DNA of 64,000 nucleotides, taken from an uncultured candidate division WPS-2 bacterium. GTDB lineage: Bacteria; Vulcanimicrobiota; Vulcanimicrobiia; Vulcanimicrobiales; Vulcanimicrobiaceae. Location: positions 19,079 to 83,078 of the forward strand of contig CALEYW010000087.1 in assembly GCA_937927945.1 (NCBI GenBank). The letters run 5' to 3'. This document shows, piece after piece, positions 1 to 8,752 of this stretch (position 1 is its first letter; the number at the start of each line of letters is the position of its first letter). A model generated the notes under the pieces. That model saw only the letters and a program-made list of their open reading frames with translations, had not been told where the DNA came from and searched no databases. Position numbers and translations under genes: made by a program.

Positions 1-106
1 CGCGCGAAGGCCTGCTCGCGTGAAGGACGGCCTCGTGCAGCAATGGCGTTCCGGGGATCGCGCCGTGCGCGAACCGCGCAGTGGAGCGAACCCCGGAACG
101 ATGGGC

Positions 107-493
107 CTACATCGCCGACTTCTTGGCGACGCCGACCGCGACCGTGCCCTTCATGCTCTTGTGAATCTTGCAGTGATACGGAAACGAGCCCGCGGTCTTG
201 AAGGTGTACGAATACGATTTCCCGGGAGCGATGACTCCCGAGTCCCACACCCCGGTGTCGGACGTCGCCGTATGGTTGGCGGAGTCATGATTCGTCCACG
301 TCACCGTTGTGCCGGCTGCGACCGAGACCGCCTTAGGAACGAATGCGAAGCCTTTGATGCTGACGGCGACCGCCGCCATCGTCTTCTTCGCGTGCATCGC
401 GTGCCCGGGCTTCATCGAGGAGTCGGCCGCTAATGCGGCGCCGTTCGACCCGAGCACGAGAGCGGCTGCGAGCGAGAGAGCAAAAATACGCAA
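107..493 (-). CDS. Secreted plastocyanin-like cupredoxin
   Basis: A 128-residue protein with an N-terminal signal peptide (about residues 1-22, ending ALAA) and one cupredoxin domain. The type-1 copper ligands are visible: His74 in the SANHTAT motif, then Cys108, His111 and Met114 in YHCKIHKSM. It should be a periplasmic or cell-surface blue-copper electron carrier. The start is a TTG at 493, supported by a strong GGAGG SD (503-507 on the complementary strand) nine bases upstream. It is divergent from the multicopper oxidase, so the two may form a copper/electron-transfer pair. That functional link is inferred from position only. Confidence 0.9.
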   Translation of the reverse strand: MRIFALSLAAALVLGSNGAALAADSSMKPGHAMHAKKTMAAVAVSIKGFAFVPKAVSVAAGTTVTWTNHDSANHTATSDTGVWDSGVIAPGKSYSYTFKTAGSFPYHCKIHKSMKGTVAVGVAKKSAM

Positions 494-630
494 GCTGATA
501 TACCTCCATCAGGAAAAGATGGCCGGCCCTCACACCCTTGCCCGAATCGAGGAGCAGCAAACGAGGGGCCTGCCGCTTACAATGGTGAAACAAGCGTCCT
601 GTCGTTTCCTAGGGGTGGAGGGTGTATCGG

Positions 631-2718
631 ATGAAATTTTCTCGTCGCATCGGGCTTTTTTCGGCGTTTGGCGTCCTCGCGACGGCGATCGCAGTTTCGG
701 CCGGCGGGCCGGCATCGTCGGATCAGCACGCGCCGGCCGTGGTCGCGCAGACCTCGCCTGAGGCCGGCTCGTGCGTTCCGCGGCGCGTCCCCGGGCCGCT
801 GCCGACGCCGCGTACCGTGGACACGTGGACATATCCCGCCAAGGGCGGCCAACCGCACTTTTTCACGCTGAACGTCGGCCAGTCCAACAGCTTGTTCTAC
901 TGCTACACGGTCGCGGGCGACACGCGGCCGTACGTCGAGGCGCCGTCGATTCGCGTTCGCGCCGGTGACACGTTCACGATGCAGCTCGTCGACCAGATCC
1001 CACCCTCGCTGGCCGGGAACGCGCCCGCGCCGCAAGCGACCACGCCCGACAAGTGCGCGCTGCTCCCCTATGAGTCGCCGATGCCCTCCGCAAACGCGAC
1101 GCCCGGCTACTTCGGCCGCCCGCGCGTCGCCGCGACGCCGTCGCACGAGATGATGCCGAACGACACGAACTTCCACACCCACGGGTGGCACGTCGATCCG
1201 GACGTCGACAACGTGTTCAAGTCGGTCGCGATGTCGGCGAACGGCACGTGCACGTTCGCATTTGTGATCCCGACGAGCCAGCCGCCGGGCACGTACTGGT
1301 ATCACGCGCACCTGCACGGCATCTCCGCCAGTCAGGTCGGCGGCGGGCTCGCCGGCGCACTGATCGTCCTCCCGTCCGGCCGGCCGGATCCGCTCCCCGA
1401 CACGACGCTCGTCATCAAGAACTTCTTGTCGTCGCCCAACGGCGACGAGCACGCGCTGATGATGCGGAAGTACGCACGCATCCGCCACCTGCCGCAGCCG
1501 AAGCGCTCGCCGTCGATGCGCAAGGCGCTGGCCGCCGCGACGTTCAGCCCCTTCAACCCGCCGCCGGACGTCTCGGGGATCGGGCTCAACGACCCGAACT
1601 ACTGCAACACCTTCAGCGACGGCTTTGCGACGCTGCAGGTGAACGGTCAGGCGATCCCCGGCGTGATCCCCGGCGCCTCGCCGAGCCCGCTGCCGGTGCC
1701 GTATTACAACCAGGCGCCGGGCACGAACCGCCGTTATCGGATCATCAACGCCTCGTCGGACTCCTACGTCAACGTCCGCATTCGCGCCGGCGGGACCTAC
1801 GCGAAGCTGCGCGTCCTTGCGCGCGACGGTGTTCCGGTCAATTGGGGTATGATTCCCGGATCGACCGCGCCGTTCGTCGTTCGCGACAATGTGATGCTCG
1901 GACCGTCGAACCGGGTCGACCTGCTGGTCGCAACCGGCGCGCGCGGTACGCAGCAGACGATCATCAGCGAGGCGGCCTTCGGAGCGGCGCCGACGCCGGT
2001 GCCCGCGCGGAACGCGTTCCCGTTCTGCTTGGGATACAGCGGCTCCCCGATGTACGAGCGCCAGATCCTCACCGTCAAATCGGCCCCGGTCGCGACGGCG
2101 CAGGCGGTACAGAGCGTCGGTGCGACCGCAGCGCGCGAGCTGACGACGACCGCGGCGGACCGCTTCGTGCGCAACGTCCCGTCGGTGCAGAACCGTGCGA
2201 TCACGTTTACCGAGTACAACGACGAGGTCGGTTACCCGCAGGGCAATTTCTACGTGACCGAAACCGGCTCGTCGCCGATACCGCTGCCGAGCGCATTCTC
2301 CGAGCGCCCGTTCTGGCTGTTGCCGCCGCGGCCGCCCGTTCCGTCACCGCCGATCAGCTTCCACTACCTCCCCGAGATCACGGTCCGCAAGAGCGTCACC
2401 CCGAGCGAAGTCTGGACGCTCGTCAACGCGACGCCTGAAGCGCACACGTTCCACATCCACCAGCTCACGTTCGTCGCGGTGGTCAGCCCGTGGGAGCCGA
2501 CCGCCGGCCACGAATCGGTCTTCCTCGACAGCATCGCGCTGCCGGCGGCGGCGGAGGTCGCCGCGAGCCAATGCGGCGGCCGCAGCCCGTGCCTGCAGCC
2601 GAGCATCACCCGGATCAAGATCAACTTCGGCCCGATCCACCGCGGCACGTTCGTGTACCACTGCCACATGCTGTTCCACGAGGACGCGGGGATGATGGGG
2701 GTCATCCAGGTCATCTGA
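631..2718 (+). CDS. Multicopper oxidase (type 3 cupredoxin protein)
   Basis: A 695-residue exported multicopper oxidase with a signal peptide at about residues 1-30. All four copper-binding motifs are present: HTHGW at about 182, YHAHLHG at about 225, HTFHIHQLTF at about 603, and YHCHMLFHEDAGMM at about 676 with the type-1 Cys and axial Met. It should oxidise a metal or phenolic substrate and reduce oxygen to water in the periplasm. The start is ATG 631 because GGAGG at 617-621 sits nine bases upstream; the in-frame GTG at 622 touches that SD and is less likely. Long inserts between motifs make it larger than a CueO-type enzyme, and the substrate cannot be read from the sequence. Confidence 0.92.
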   Translation: MKFSRRIGLFSAFGVLATAIAVSAGGPASSDQHAPAVVAQTSPEAGSCVPRRVPGPLPTPRTVDTWTYPAKGGQPHFFTLNVGQSNSLFYCYTVAGDTRPYVEAPSIRVRAGDTFTMQLVDQIPPSLAGNAPAPQATTPDKCALLPYESPMPSANATPGYFGRPRVAATPSHEMMPNDTNFHTHGWHVDPDVDNVFKSVAMSANGTCTFAFVIPTSQPPGTYWYHAHLHGISASQVGGGLAGALIVLPSGRPDPLPDTTLVIKNFLSSPNGDEHALMMRKYARIRHLPQPKRSPSMRKALAAATFSPFNPPPDVSGIGLNDPNYCNTFSDGFATLQVNGQAIPGVIPGASPSPLPVPYYNQAPGTNRRYRIINASSDSYVNVRIRAGGTYAKLRVLARDGVPVNWGMIPGSTAPFVVRDNVMLGPSNRVDLLVATGARGTQQTIISEAAFGAAPTPVPARNAFPFCLGYSGSPMYERQILTVKSAPVATAQAVQSVGATAARELTTTAADRFVRNVPSVQNRAITFTEYNDEVGYPQGNFYVTETGSSPIPLPSAFSERPFWLLPPRPPVPSPPISFHYLPEITVRKSVTPSEVWTLVNATPEAHTFHIHQLTFVAVVSPWEPTAGHESVFLDSIALPAAAEVAASQCGGRSPCLQPSITRIKINFGPIHRGTFVYHCHMLFHEDAGMMGVIQVI

Positions 2719-2725
2719 CGGCCCG

Positions 2726-2759
2726 CTCGGGCCCCGGCGCGCGGTAGCCGGGGCCCGAG
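2726..2759. terminator. Strong GC hairpin after multicopper oxidase
   Basis: A perfect 13-bp inverted repeat, CTCGGGCCCCGGC pairing with GCCGGGGCCCGAG around an 8-base loop, starts seven bases after the oxidase stop. There is no T-tract, so it could be a Rho-assisted stop or an RNA-stabilising hairpin rather than a classic intrinsic terminator. Confidence 0.55.
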
Positions 2760-2847
2760 CCGCCGCCGGCAACCGCGCGACAACACCGCGGCAACGCGCC
2801 TCGACGACGATGCGGTCGATGACCGCCGCTAGCGCGACCATGCTCGC

Positions 2848-4893
2848 GTGAAGTCCCGTCTCACCACCGCGTTCGCCGTCGCGGTGCTCGGCGTCGTCGC
2901 GATCCTGATCGTGCCGTTGCCGCCGCCGCTGCTCGACGCGCTGCTTGCGCTCAACGTGTTCGGTTCAGCGCTCGTCCTGCTGATCTCGCTGCGGGTCGAA
3001 GAGCCTTTGGAATTTTCGGCGTTCGCGCCGTCGCTGCTGCTGGCGACGCTGTTTCGCCTGGCGCTGGACGTGAGCGCGACCCGGCTGATTCTCACCGAGG
3101 GCCACGATCCCGGCGGCGTCGGCTCGTTGATCCCGGCGTTCGGCCAGTTCGTGGTGCGCGGCAACGTGGTCGTCGGGCTGATCGTGTTCGCGATCCTCAT
3201 CACGATCCAGTTCGTCGTGATCGCCAGCGGCGCGCAGCGGGTCGCCGAAGTGTGCGCGCGCTTCACGTTGGACGCGATGCCGGGCAAGCAGATGGCGATC
3301 GACGCCGATCTACACGCGGGAATGCTCGACGCCGATGCCGCGCGCCGCAAACGCGCTCGCGTGCAGCGCGAGGCCGATTTCTACGCGGCGATGGACGGCG
3401 CCGGAAAGTTCGTGAAGGGCGACGCGGTCGCCGCGCTGGTCATCGTCGTGCTGAACCTGATCGGCGGGGTGGTCGTCGGAACGGCCTATCACGGGATGGC
3501 TCCGCTCGAAGCGATCGAGACGTTCGCCATTCTCTCCATCGGCAACGCGCTCTTGACCACGTTGCCCGCGTTCCTGATCTCGACGGCGATGGGGCTGATG
3601 GTCACTCGGGTCGCGGGCGACGGCGCGCTCGGCGTCGACTTGGCCGCGCAGCTGCTGGCGCGGCCGGACGTGCTGCGCGTCGCCGCGGTGCTGGTGTTCG
3701 CGCTGGCGTTCGTCCCGGCGTTCCCTGCGCCGCTCTTCGCGTCGCTCGGGATCGTCGCGTTCGGCGGCGCGATGCTGGCGCAGCGCCGACGCGACGGGGC
3801 CGATGCCGCGTTGCGTGCGGCCCGGGAAGGCCGCCGTCGCGAAGCCGTGCGCCGGCCGGAGACGGCCTTTGCGCTGGTCGGCGTCGACGCGCTGGCGATC
3901 GAGGTCGGCGCCGATCTCTATCCGCTCCTCGCCCAGCCGAACTGCGAGGCGCTGCTCGACCGGGTCGGCGACGTGCGGCGCGCGCTCGCCGTCGAGATCG
4001 GAATCGTGATCCCCGGCGTGCGCCTGCGCGACGATCCGTTGCGCGACGCCGGTACGTATGCGATTCGCGTACGGGACCGCGTCGCCGGCACAGGCGCGCT
4101 GCGGCTCGACCGGTTGCTGGCGGTCGGCGCGCCCGGCGTGCTCTCCGCAATCGGCGGCGAGCCGACGACGGAACCGGTGTACGGTCTGCCCGCGCGACGG
4201 ATCGCGCTCGATGAGCGCGAGCGCGCGCTGCAGGCCGGCGCGCTGGCCTTCGATCCGATCTCCATCATCGGATCGCATTTGGCCGAAGTGGTGCGCACGC
4301 ACGCCGCCGAGCTGTTCGGGCGCCAAGAGTTCCAAACGCTCGTCGAACACGTGCGCGCCTCGCATCCGGCGGCGGTGAAAGAAATCGGCAGCGAGATGCT
4401 GCCGCTCACCGCGGCGCATCGCGCCTTCGTGCACCTGCTGCGCGAGCGGGCTTGGCCGCGCGATCCGGTCGCCATCTTCGAGGCGCTCGGCGATGCATCC
4501 GCGACGACGCGCGACGCGCGCGAACTCGCGGAAGCCGTGCGCCGGATCGTCATCCCGGCACAGCTGCGACGCGATGGGACGCGGCGGCTGCGGCCGCTGA
4601 TCCTCGCGCCGGCGTTCGAAGCGGAACTCGCGCGCATGTGGTCGGCGGACGGCGGGCTCGCGCCCGACCCGCAGACGGCGATCTCCGTCCGCGAAACCGT
4701 CGCGCGTCATCTGGCCGACGATGCGCTCGCACCGCATGCGATCGTGGTGACCGCGCCGCTCCGCCCGCTCTTGGCGGAATTCCTCGAGCGCACTGCCCCG
4801 GGCGTCGCCGTGTACGCCTATGCGGAACTGCCGCCCGAGGTCGAATTGGAACCCGTCGCCGTGCTCGAGGCTCCGCGCAGCATCGCGGCCTGA
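2848..4893 (+). CDS. FlhA/SctV-family type III export gate protein (orphan)
   Basis: A 681-residue FHIPEP-family protein, the nonameric inner-membrane gate of flagellar and type III secretion systems. The N-terminal half has the family's hydrophobic segments, including the LLATLFRLALDVSATRLIL region, and the signature block RFTLDAMPGKQMAID at about residues 134-150 followed by FVKGDA. The C-terminal half is the soluble cytoplasmic domain. Length is normal for FlhA. No other flagellar or secretion gene is in the window, so the assignment to FlhA or SctV is open. The start is GTG 2848. The nearby ATG at 2839 meets a stop after three codons, and no clear SD is visible. Confidence 0.85.
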   Translation: MKSRLTTAFAVAVLGVVAILIVPLPPPLLDALLALNVFGSALVLLISLRVEEPLEFSAFAPSLLLATLFRLALDVSATRLILTEGHDPGGVGSLIPAFGQFVVRGNVVVGLIVFAILITIQFVVIASGAQRVAEVCARFTLDAMPGKQMAIDADLHAGMLDADAARRKRARVQREADFYAAMDGAGKFVKGDAVAALVIVVLNLIGGVVVGTAYHGMAPLEAIETFAILSIGNALLTTLPAFLISTAMGLMVTRVAGDGALGVDLAAQLLARPDVLRVAAVLVFALAFVPAFPAPLFASLGIVAFGGAMLAQRRRDGADAALRAAREGRRREAVRRPETAFALVGVDALAIEVGADLYPLLAQPNCEALLDRVGDVRRALAVEIGIVIPGVRLRDDPLRDAGTYAIRVRDRVAGTGALRLDRLLAVGAPGVLSAIGGEPTTEPVYGLPARRIALDERERALQAGALAFDPISIIGSHLAEVVRTHAAELFGRQEFQTLVEHVRASHPAAVKEIGSEMLPLTAAHRAFVHLLRERAWPRDPVAIFEALGDASATTRDARELAEAVRRIVIPAQLRRDGTRRLRPLILAPAFEAELARMWSADGGLAPDPQTAISVRETVARHLADDALAPHAIVVTAPLRPLLAEFLERTAPGVAVYAYAELPPEVELEPVAVLEAPRSIAA

Positions 4894-4954
4894 AGGGTAC
4901 ATCGGCATCGGCTCGCCAGCGGTGCGAACCTCCACGCTGTCGAAAAGCCCTGCG

Positions 4955-5383
4955 ATGATGCTCCTTTTGAGCGGCGCCGTGTTCGTGGCCGCGGCTATTT
5001 CACCGTTGTTTGCCGCGGTTGCCATGCCGCGCGTTCCGCATGCGACGATCGCGATCGCGGGCAATGTCGATCTCTCACGTGGCGAACGACGCGGCCGCTT
5101 GCAGGATCGGACCATCCTGCTCGCCCGCATCGTCTCCGCGTATCACGAAGCCGAAGGCTCGACGTTGCAGATCGACAAAGGCGCCGGGGCCGGCGTCCGC
5201 GTGGGCATGACCGGCCGGATCCTCATGGGCGCCCACGGCGCCGATCCGCTCCCGGGCGGCAACTTCACCATCTCGGCCGTGGTCGGGTCTTCGAAGTCGC
5301 TCGCGCGGACGGAAGCGCAGAACATCGGAAAAAACACGCGCGTCGCGATCAACCTGGCTCCCCTTTCACGCCGCGCTCGCTGA
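4955..5383 (+). CDS. Small exported protein downstream of FlhA homologue
   Basis: A 142-residue protein starting at the ATG pair 4955/4958, with a hydrophobic signal sequence (about residues 1-24). The mature part is beta-rich with a Gly-rich centre, IDKGAGAGVRVGMTGRI, of the kind found in small OB- or barrel-like periplasmic domains. It lies 61 bases after the FlhA homologue on the same strand, so it may be co-transcribed and could be a periplasmic partner, which is inference. The frame is open further upstream but overlaps the flhA end without codon support, so the inner start is preferred. No family recognised. Confidence 0.6.
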   Translation: MMLLLSGAVFVAAAISPLFAAVAMPRVPHATIAIAGNVDLSRGERRGRLQDRTILLARIVSAYHEAEGSTLQIDKGAGAGVRVGMTGRILMGAHGADPLPGGNFTISAVVGSSKSLARTEAQNIGKNTRVAINLAPLSRRAR

Positions 5384-5418
5384 GGACGAGCTGAAACCCG
5401 TCGCCGCCTCCGACGAGA

Positions 5419-5814
5419 TTACTGCCCTTGCGGCACGCCGTCGAACGTCATGGTGTTCGGTCCCGAATGCTGCACGACGGCCTTCAGGACGCCGTGTTCG
5501 AAGGTTCCGATGAGGTGGACTCGCCTGCCGTTACCGATGTCGAGCCAGATGTTGTGACCGTCGAGTCCGCCGGTGACCGGCCGAAAGTTGCCGTCGAGGG
5601 GCCGGTAATTCCCCTGCACGATGCCGTTGGGATAGACGGTCAGTGCGAGCGTGCCGTCGAACTCGCCGGCTTCGTATTGCGAGACCATGCGCGTTTGCAG
5701 CTCGTACCGATGCGAGGAGCCGGTCGCCGTCGTTGCGGCGGTTGAAGGCAGCGGCAGGGCGAGTGCCGCCAGGATGGCCGCAGCCGACGCCGCGGTCGTG
5801 AATTTGTGAGACAT
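5419..5814 (-). CDS. Exported beta-rich hypothetical protein
   Basis: A 131-residue protein with a clear signal peptide (about residues 1-29, ending PSTAATTA). The remainder alternates hydrophobic and polar residues with repeated short strands (GTLALTVYPNGIVQGNYRP, GRRVHLIGTF), suggesting a small all-beta periplasmic domain. ATG 5814 is chosen; an in-frame ATG at 5826 would add four residues, and neither has a strong SD. It is convergent with the preceding gene, with a 35-base gap, and divergent from the gene at 5944. Family not recognised. Confidence 0.65.
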   Translation of the reverse strand: MSHKFTTAASAAAILAALALPLPSTAATTATGSSHRYELQTRMVSQYEAGEFDGTLALTVYPNGIVQGNYRPLDGNFRPVTGGLDGHNIWLDIGNGRRVHLIGTFEHGVLKAVVQHSGPNTMTFDGVPQGQ

Positions 5815-5943
5815 TACGGTATGCATAACGCGGTTTGCAGCAGCAGGTGTTTCGCCGCGTCGCAGACGTTCTTTCGCATTTTCCCTAGGCCGGATGCGCG
5901 CCGCGGGTGGAACCTCAGCCGAAGGGCGAAGGTAGATGGCGCA

Positions 5944-6714
5944 ATGAGTGCGTTGCCGGTCGAGGCGGAGATGCTGATCTCGCGCATCGAGACGTTGCTC
6001 GAACAGGCGGAGCCGCTGCTCGCCGGTGGTACCGGCGACGAAGCAGGCTTCGCCCTGCGCGAAACGCAGCGGCGCTACCTCCCCGACACGGTCAACGCCT
6101 TTCTCGACATCCCGCCGGCGCGGCGCGACGCGATCGCGGGGTCGATGCTCGTCGAACAGTTGCGGCTGCTCGAACGCGCGACGGCGCAGCGCCTCGCCGC
6201 GCTCGCCGAGCGCGCGGAAACCGCGCAGAGAGCGAACGGCCGCTTCCTCGCGGCCCGCTTCGGCCCGGCCGACGCGCTCCCCGAGGCGCCGGCCTTCGAC
6301 GTCGATGATGCGAGCGCGCCTCCGGCGGTGTTGGTTCGCCGGGTGCTCGAGGGTCTGGAGGCGCAGTCGGGCGGAGACGCCGGCGCGCTCATCGCCCGAG
6401 CGGCGGCGCAGCTTGCCGCGGCGTTCCCGGCCCTTGCGAACGTGCATCGCGCCGGGTTCCTCGGCCGCGGCGACGTCGACGCGGTGTGGCTCGACGTCCC
6501 GCGTCGCGACGATCTGCTGCGTTACACGCTGGCGCGCACGCAGCACGGCTGCGTCGAGGCCAGCGTCACCCGCTTCCTGCGCGGCATCAGGAACAAGACG
6601 CTCGCGGTCGATCTGGGCGAGTGGACCGAAGGTCTCATCGCCGATCTCGCCGCGTACGTCGAGCGCGAACGCGGCGCGCGCGCGATCCTCACTCGACTTT
6701 TCCGGGAGAAATGA
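5944..6714 (+). CDS. Hypothetical alpha-helical protein of YbjQ-like operon
   Basis: A 256-residue soluble protein, mostly helical. Residues about 10-110 are Ala/Glu/Arg-rich and may form a helical bundle or coiled coil; the C-terminal part (about 150-256) is a mixed domain ending in a basic helix. No signal peptide or membrane segment is visible. ATG 5944 is chosen because the open frame upstream reads as low-quality coding sequence, and GAAGG lies about ten bases before it. Its stop TGA overlaps the ATGATG start region of the next gene, so the two are translationally coupled. Family not recognised. Confidence 0.65.
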   Translation: MSALPVEAEMLISRIETLLEQAEPLLAGGTGDEAGFALRETQRRYLPDTVNAFLDIPPARRDAIAGSMLVEQLRLLERATAQRLAALAERAETAQRANGRFLAARFGPADALPEAPAFDVDDASAPPAVLVRRVLEGLEAQSGGDAGALIARAAAQLAAAFPALANVHRAGFLGRGDVDAVWLDVPRRDDLLRYTLARTQHGCVEASVTRFLRGIRNKTLAVDLGEWTEGLIADLAAYVERERGARAILTRLFREK

Positions 6715-7571
6715 TGAGCTTTTTCGGCGGCGGCAGAACCCAGCAGCAGCAGCCCGGCATAAACACGACGCAAGGCGGCGTCCCGCTCGACGCGGTCTCG
6801 CGTCTGCGGCGGATGCGCGGCGAGGGCGGCGCGCCACTCTTCACCAGCGATCTCTCGGTCTCCGAATTCGTGCTGCTCGAGCAAATGGGATGGCGGCCGC
6901 TCGGCCTGGTCCTCGGCAGCTCGATCTATCACGTCGGGATCCAGTACGGCAACTTCTATCAGAACCAGGAACTGCCGTACCTCAGCGCCGCGATGTACGA
7001 AGCGCGCGAGCTCGCGATGTCGCGAATGGAAGAAGAAGCCGATGTGCTCGGCGCCGACGGCATCGTCGGCGTGCGGCTCGAGGTCGGCGGCTACGCGTGG
7101 GCCGAGAACGCGCTCGAATTCACCGCGGTCGGCACGGCCGTCAAGGCGCCGGAGGGCGCGCAAGGCTGGCGCACGCACGACAACAAGCCGTTTACCAGCG
7201 ACTTCTCGGTGCAAGATTTCTACAAGCTCGTCAGCTCGACGGGATACGTTCCGCGCGAGCTCGTGCTCGGAAACTGCGTCTATCACATCGCGCACCAGGG
7301 CTTCATGCAAGCGATGCGCACGCTCGGGAACAACGTCGAGCTCACCAACTACACCGAGGCGATCTACGACGCGCGCGAGCTGGCGATGGCGCGGATGCAG
7401 GCCGAGGCCGAAGCGCACGGCGCCGACGGGATCGTCGGGATGCAGATCGTCGAGAAGACGCACATCTGGAGCCCGCACGTCATCGAGTTCATGGCGATCG
7501 GCACGTCGGTCGAGAAGCGCGGCGAACCGAAGACCGTCCCGCTCACCTTCCAGGTGGGCCTGAACGACTAG
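6714..7571 (+). CDS. Tandem YbjQ/heavy-metal-binding-like domain protein
   Basis: A 285-residue protein made of two copies of one roughly 120-residue unit. Copy one covers about residues 36-140 and copy two about 155-275. Both have FTSD(L/F)SV near the start, YEARELAM or YDARELAM in the middle, and GADGIVG followed by EF.A(V/I)GT at the end, which is the pattern of the YbjQ family (DUF74). Family members are thought to form pentameric rings; ligand and role are unsettled. The SD GGGAG at 6704-6708 favours ATG 6714 over ATG 6711. The N-terminus has a Gly- and Gln-rich stretch. Coupled to the upstream gene and probably to the small gene after it. Confidence 0.8.
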   Translation: MSFFGGGRTQQQQPGINTTQGGVPLDAVSRLRRMRGEGGAPLFTSDLSVSEFVLLEQMGWRPLGLVLGSSIYHVGIQYGNFYQNQELPYLSAAMYEARELAMSRMEEEADVLGADGIVGVRLEVGGYAWAENALEFTAVGTAVKAPEGAQGWRTHDNKPFTSDFSVQDFYKLVSSTGYVPRELVLGNCVYHIAHQGFMQAMRTLGNNVELTNYTEAIYDARELAMARMQAEAEAHGADGIVGMQIVEKTHIWSPHVIEFMAIGTSVEKRGEPKTVPLTFQVGLND

Positions 7572-7573
7572 CG

Positions 7574-7741
7574 ATGGACGGATTCGGAGAATTCCTCGGC
7601 GGCTTCTTCGACCTCTTCGGTGAGCGCGCGGTCGAGGCCGCCGTGGAGTCGCGGGATGCCGGGACGGGCGAGCAGGCGCGCGAGGAGTACGTCCGCGTGC
7701 TCGCGGGCGCTCGGCCCACGCTGAACGTCAACGACGCATAG
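7574..7741 (+). CDS. Small acidic hypothetical protein
   Basis: A 55-residue ORF starting three bases after the tandem YbjQ-like gene. The start has an amphipathic FGEFLGGFFDLFGE helix and the rest is charged (pI acidic), which could be an interaction peptide. Evidence for translation is position in the operon and GC-rich third positions; the SD is weak. No family recognised. Confidence 0.45.
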   Translation: MDGFGEFLGGFFDLFGERAVEAAVESRDAGTGEQAREEYVRVLAGARPTLNVNDA

Positions 7742-7980
7742 CCGCAACGCGCGCGCTCACAGTGAGAGCGGGCGCGCGTATCCCGTCGGTTCGGCATCTG
7801 CGTGCGCATTCTCCGCGCGTAAAGCGCCAATCGCACGCGTTTCGGCGGTACCGATTGGTCCGCTGCAACCGACGCCGTTTGGCGACAGACTTCGCGCCGT
7901 CGCGCCCCTATGATGAGAACGCGCGCTTCTGCCACGCAAGTGCATGACGACGCGCAACCACAAACTGAAAGGACCGCTGC

Positions 7981-8514
7981 TTGACACTCTCGCTTCGGAC
8001 GAAGCGGAGCGTCGCCGCCGTTCTGCTGATCTTCGCGTTCGTGGTCCAGGAAACGTTGAGCGTTCCGGCCGGCACGACCGGAGGCCTCAGTGGTACGCTC
8101 GTCGACTCCGCTTCTGCCAAACCGATCGCTTCCGCACGCGTCACCACGTCGAGCCCGTCGCAAACGGCCTCCACGACGACGGACGCCTCCGGGCGATTCT
8201 CCTTCGTCTCACTCTCACCCGACACGTACACGCTCTCGGTGCCGGCGACGACGCTTTACGACGGCGCCTCGCTCAGCGGCGTGCTCGTCCTCGCCGATCA
8301 GACGCAGAGCGTCGGCCTGCAGCAGAGCGCGAAGCTCAAACAGATCGGCTCGGTGACTTCGCGCGCCGCTTCGGCGCTCGTCAGACCCGGCACCACGGCC
8401 GACGTGTACTCGATCAGCGCAGTGCAACAGGACAAAGCCTCCAGTCTGGCCGGAGGCGGTACGCTCAACAGCGCGTGGTCGGCGATCACGTCGGTTCCCG
8501 GCGTGCGGGGATGA
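7981..8514 (+). pseudogene. Truncated TonB-dependent receptor, N-terminal fragment
   Basis: A 177-residue reading frame with a signal peptide (about residues 1-27), a carboxypeptidase-regulatory-like beta-sandwich domain (about 33-105, GLSGTLVDSASAKPI.SARVTT and TDASGRFSFVSLSPDTYTL) and the start of a plug region (SAWSAITSVPGVRG), where it stops. Full receptors of this type continue for several hundred residues through the plug and 22-strand barrel, and none of that is found in the 240 bases that follow. The start is TTG 7981 with AAAGGA seven bases upstream. It is either a degraded receptor gene or a short secreted adhesin-like product; degradation is favoured. Confidence 0.7.
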
Positions 8515-8752
8515 CCGGTCGGGAAAAAGCGAGTCGAACGCGGTGATTGGATCTGTCATGCGTTTTATATTGGTCCGTTAGGGGAGTCCGGTGTTGGAGC
8601 AGAGGAGAAGCATTGGCTTGCCGCTCTTGCAACGCGTGAACGAGTCCGCATGTATTCGTTTCGTGCCGCTTGCTGCGGTTTCTGTGGCGGGTGCCACCCT
8701 GTTGGCATCGTCAGGAGAGAAAATCGCTGCATGACCCCGTTCGTGGTGAACC

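Noticed and set aside
3310..5130. Long minus-strand frame opposite the FlhA homologue
   Set aside because: Arg-rich, no start with SD, no domain; shadow of a certain gene.
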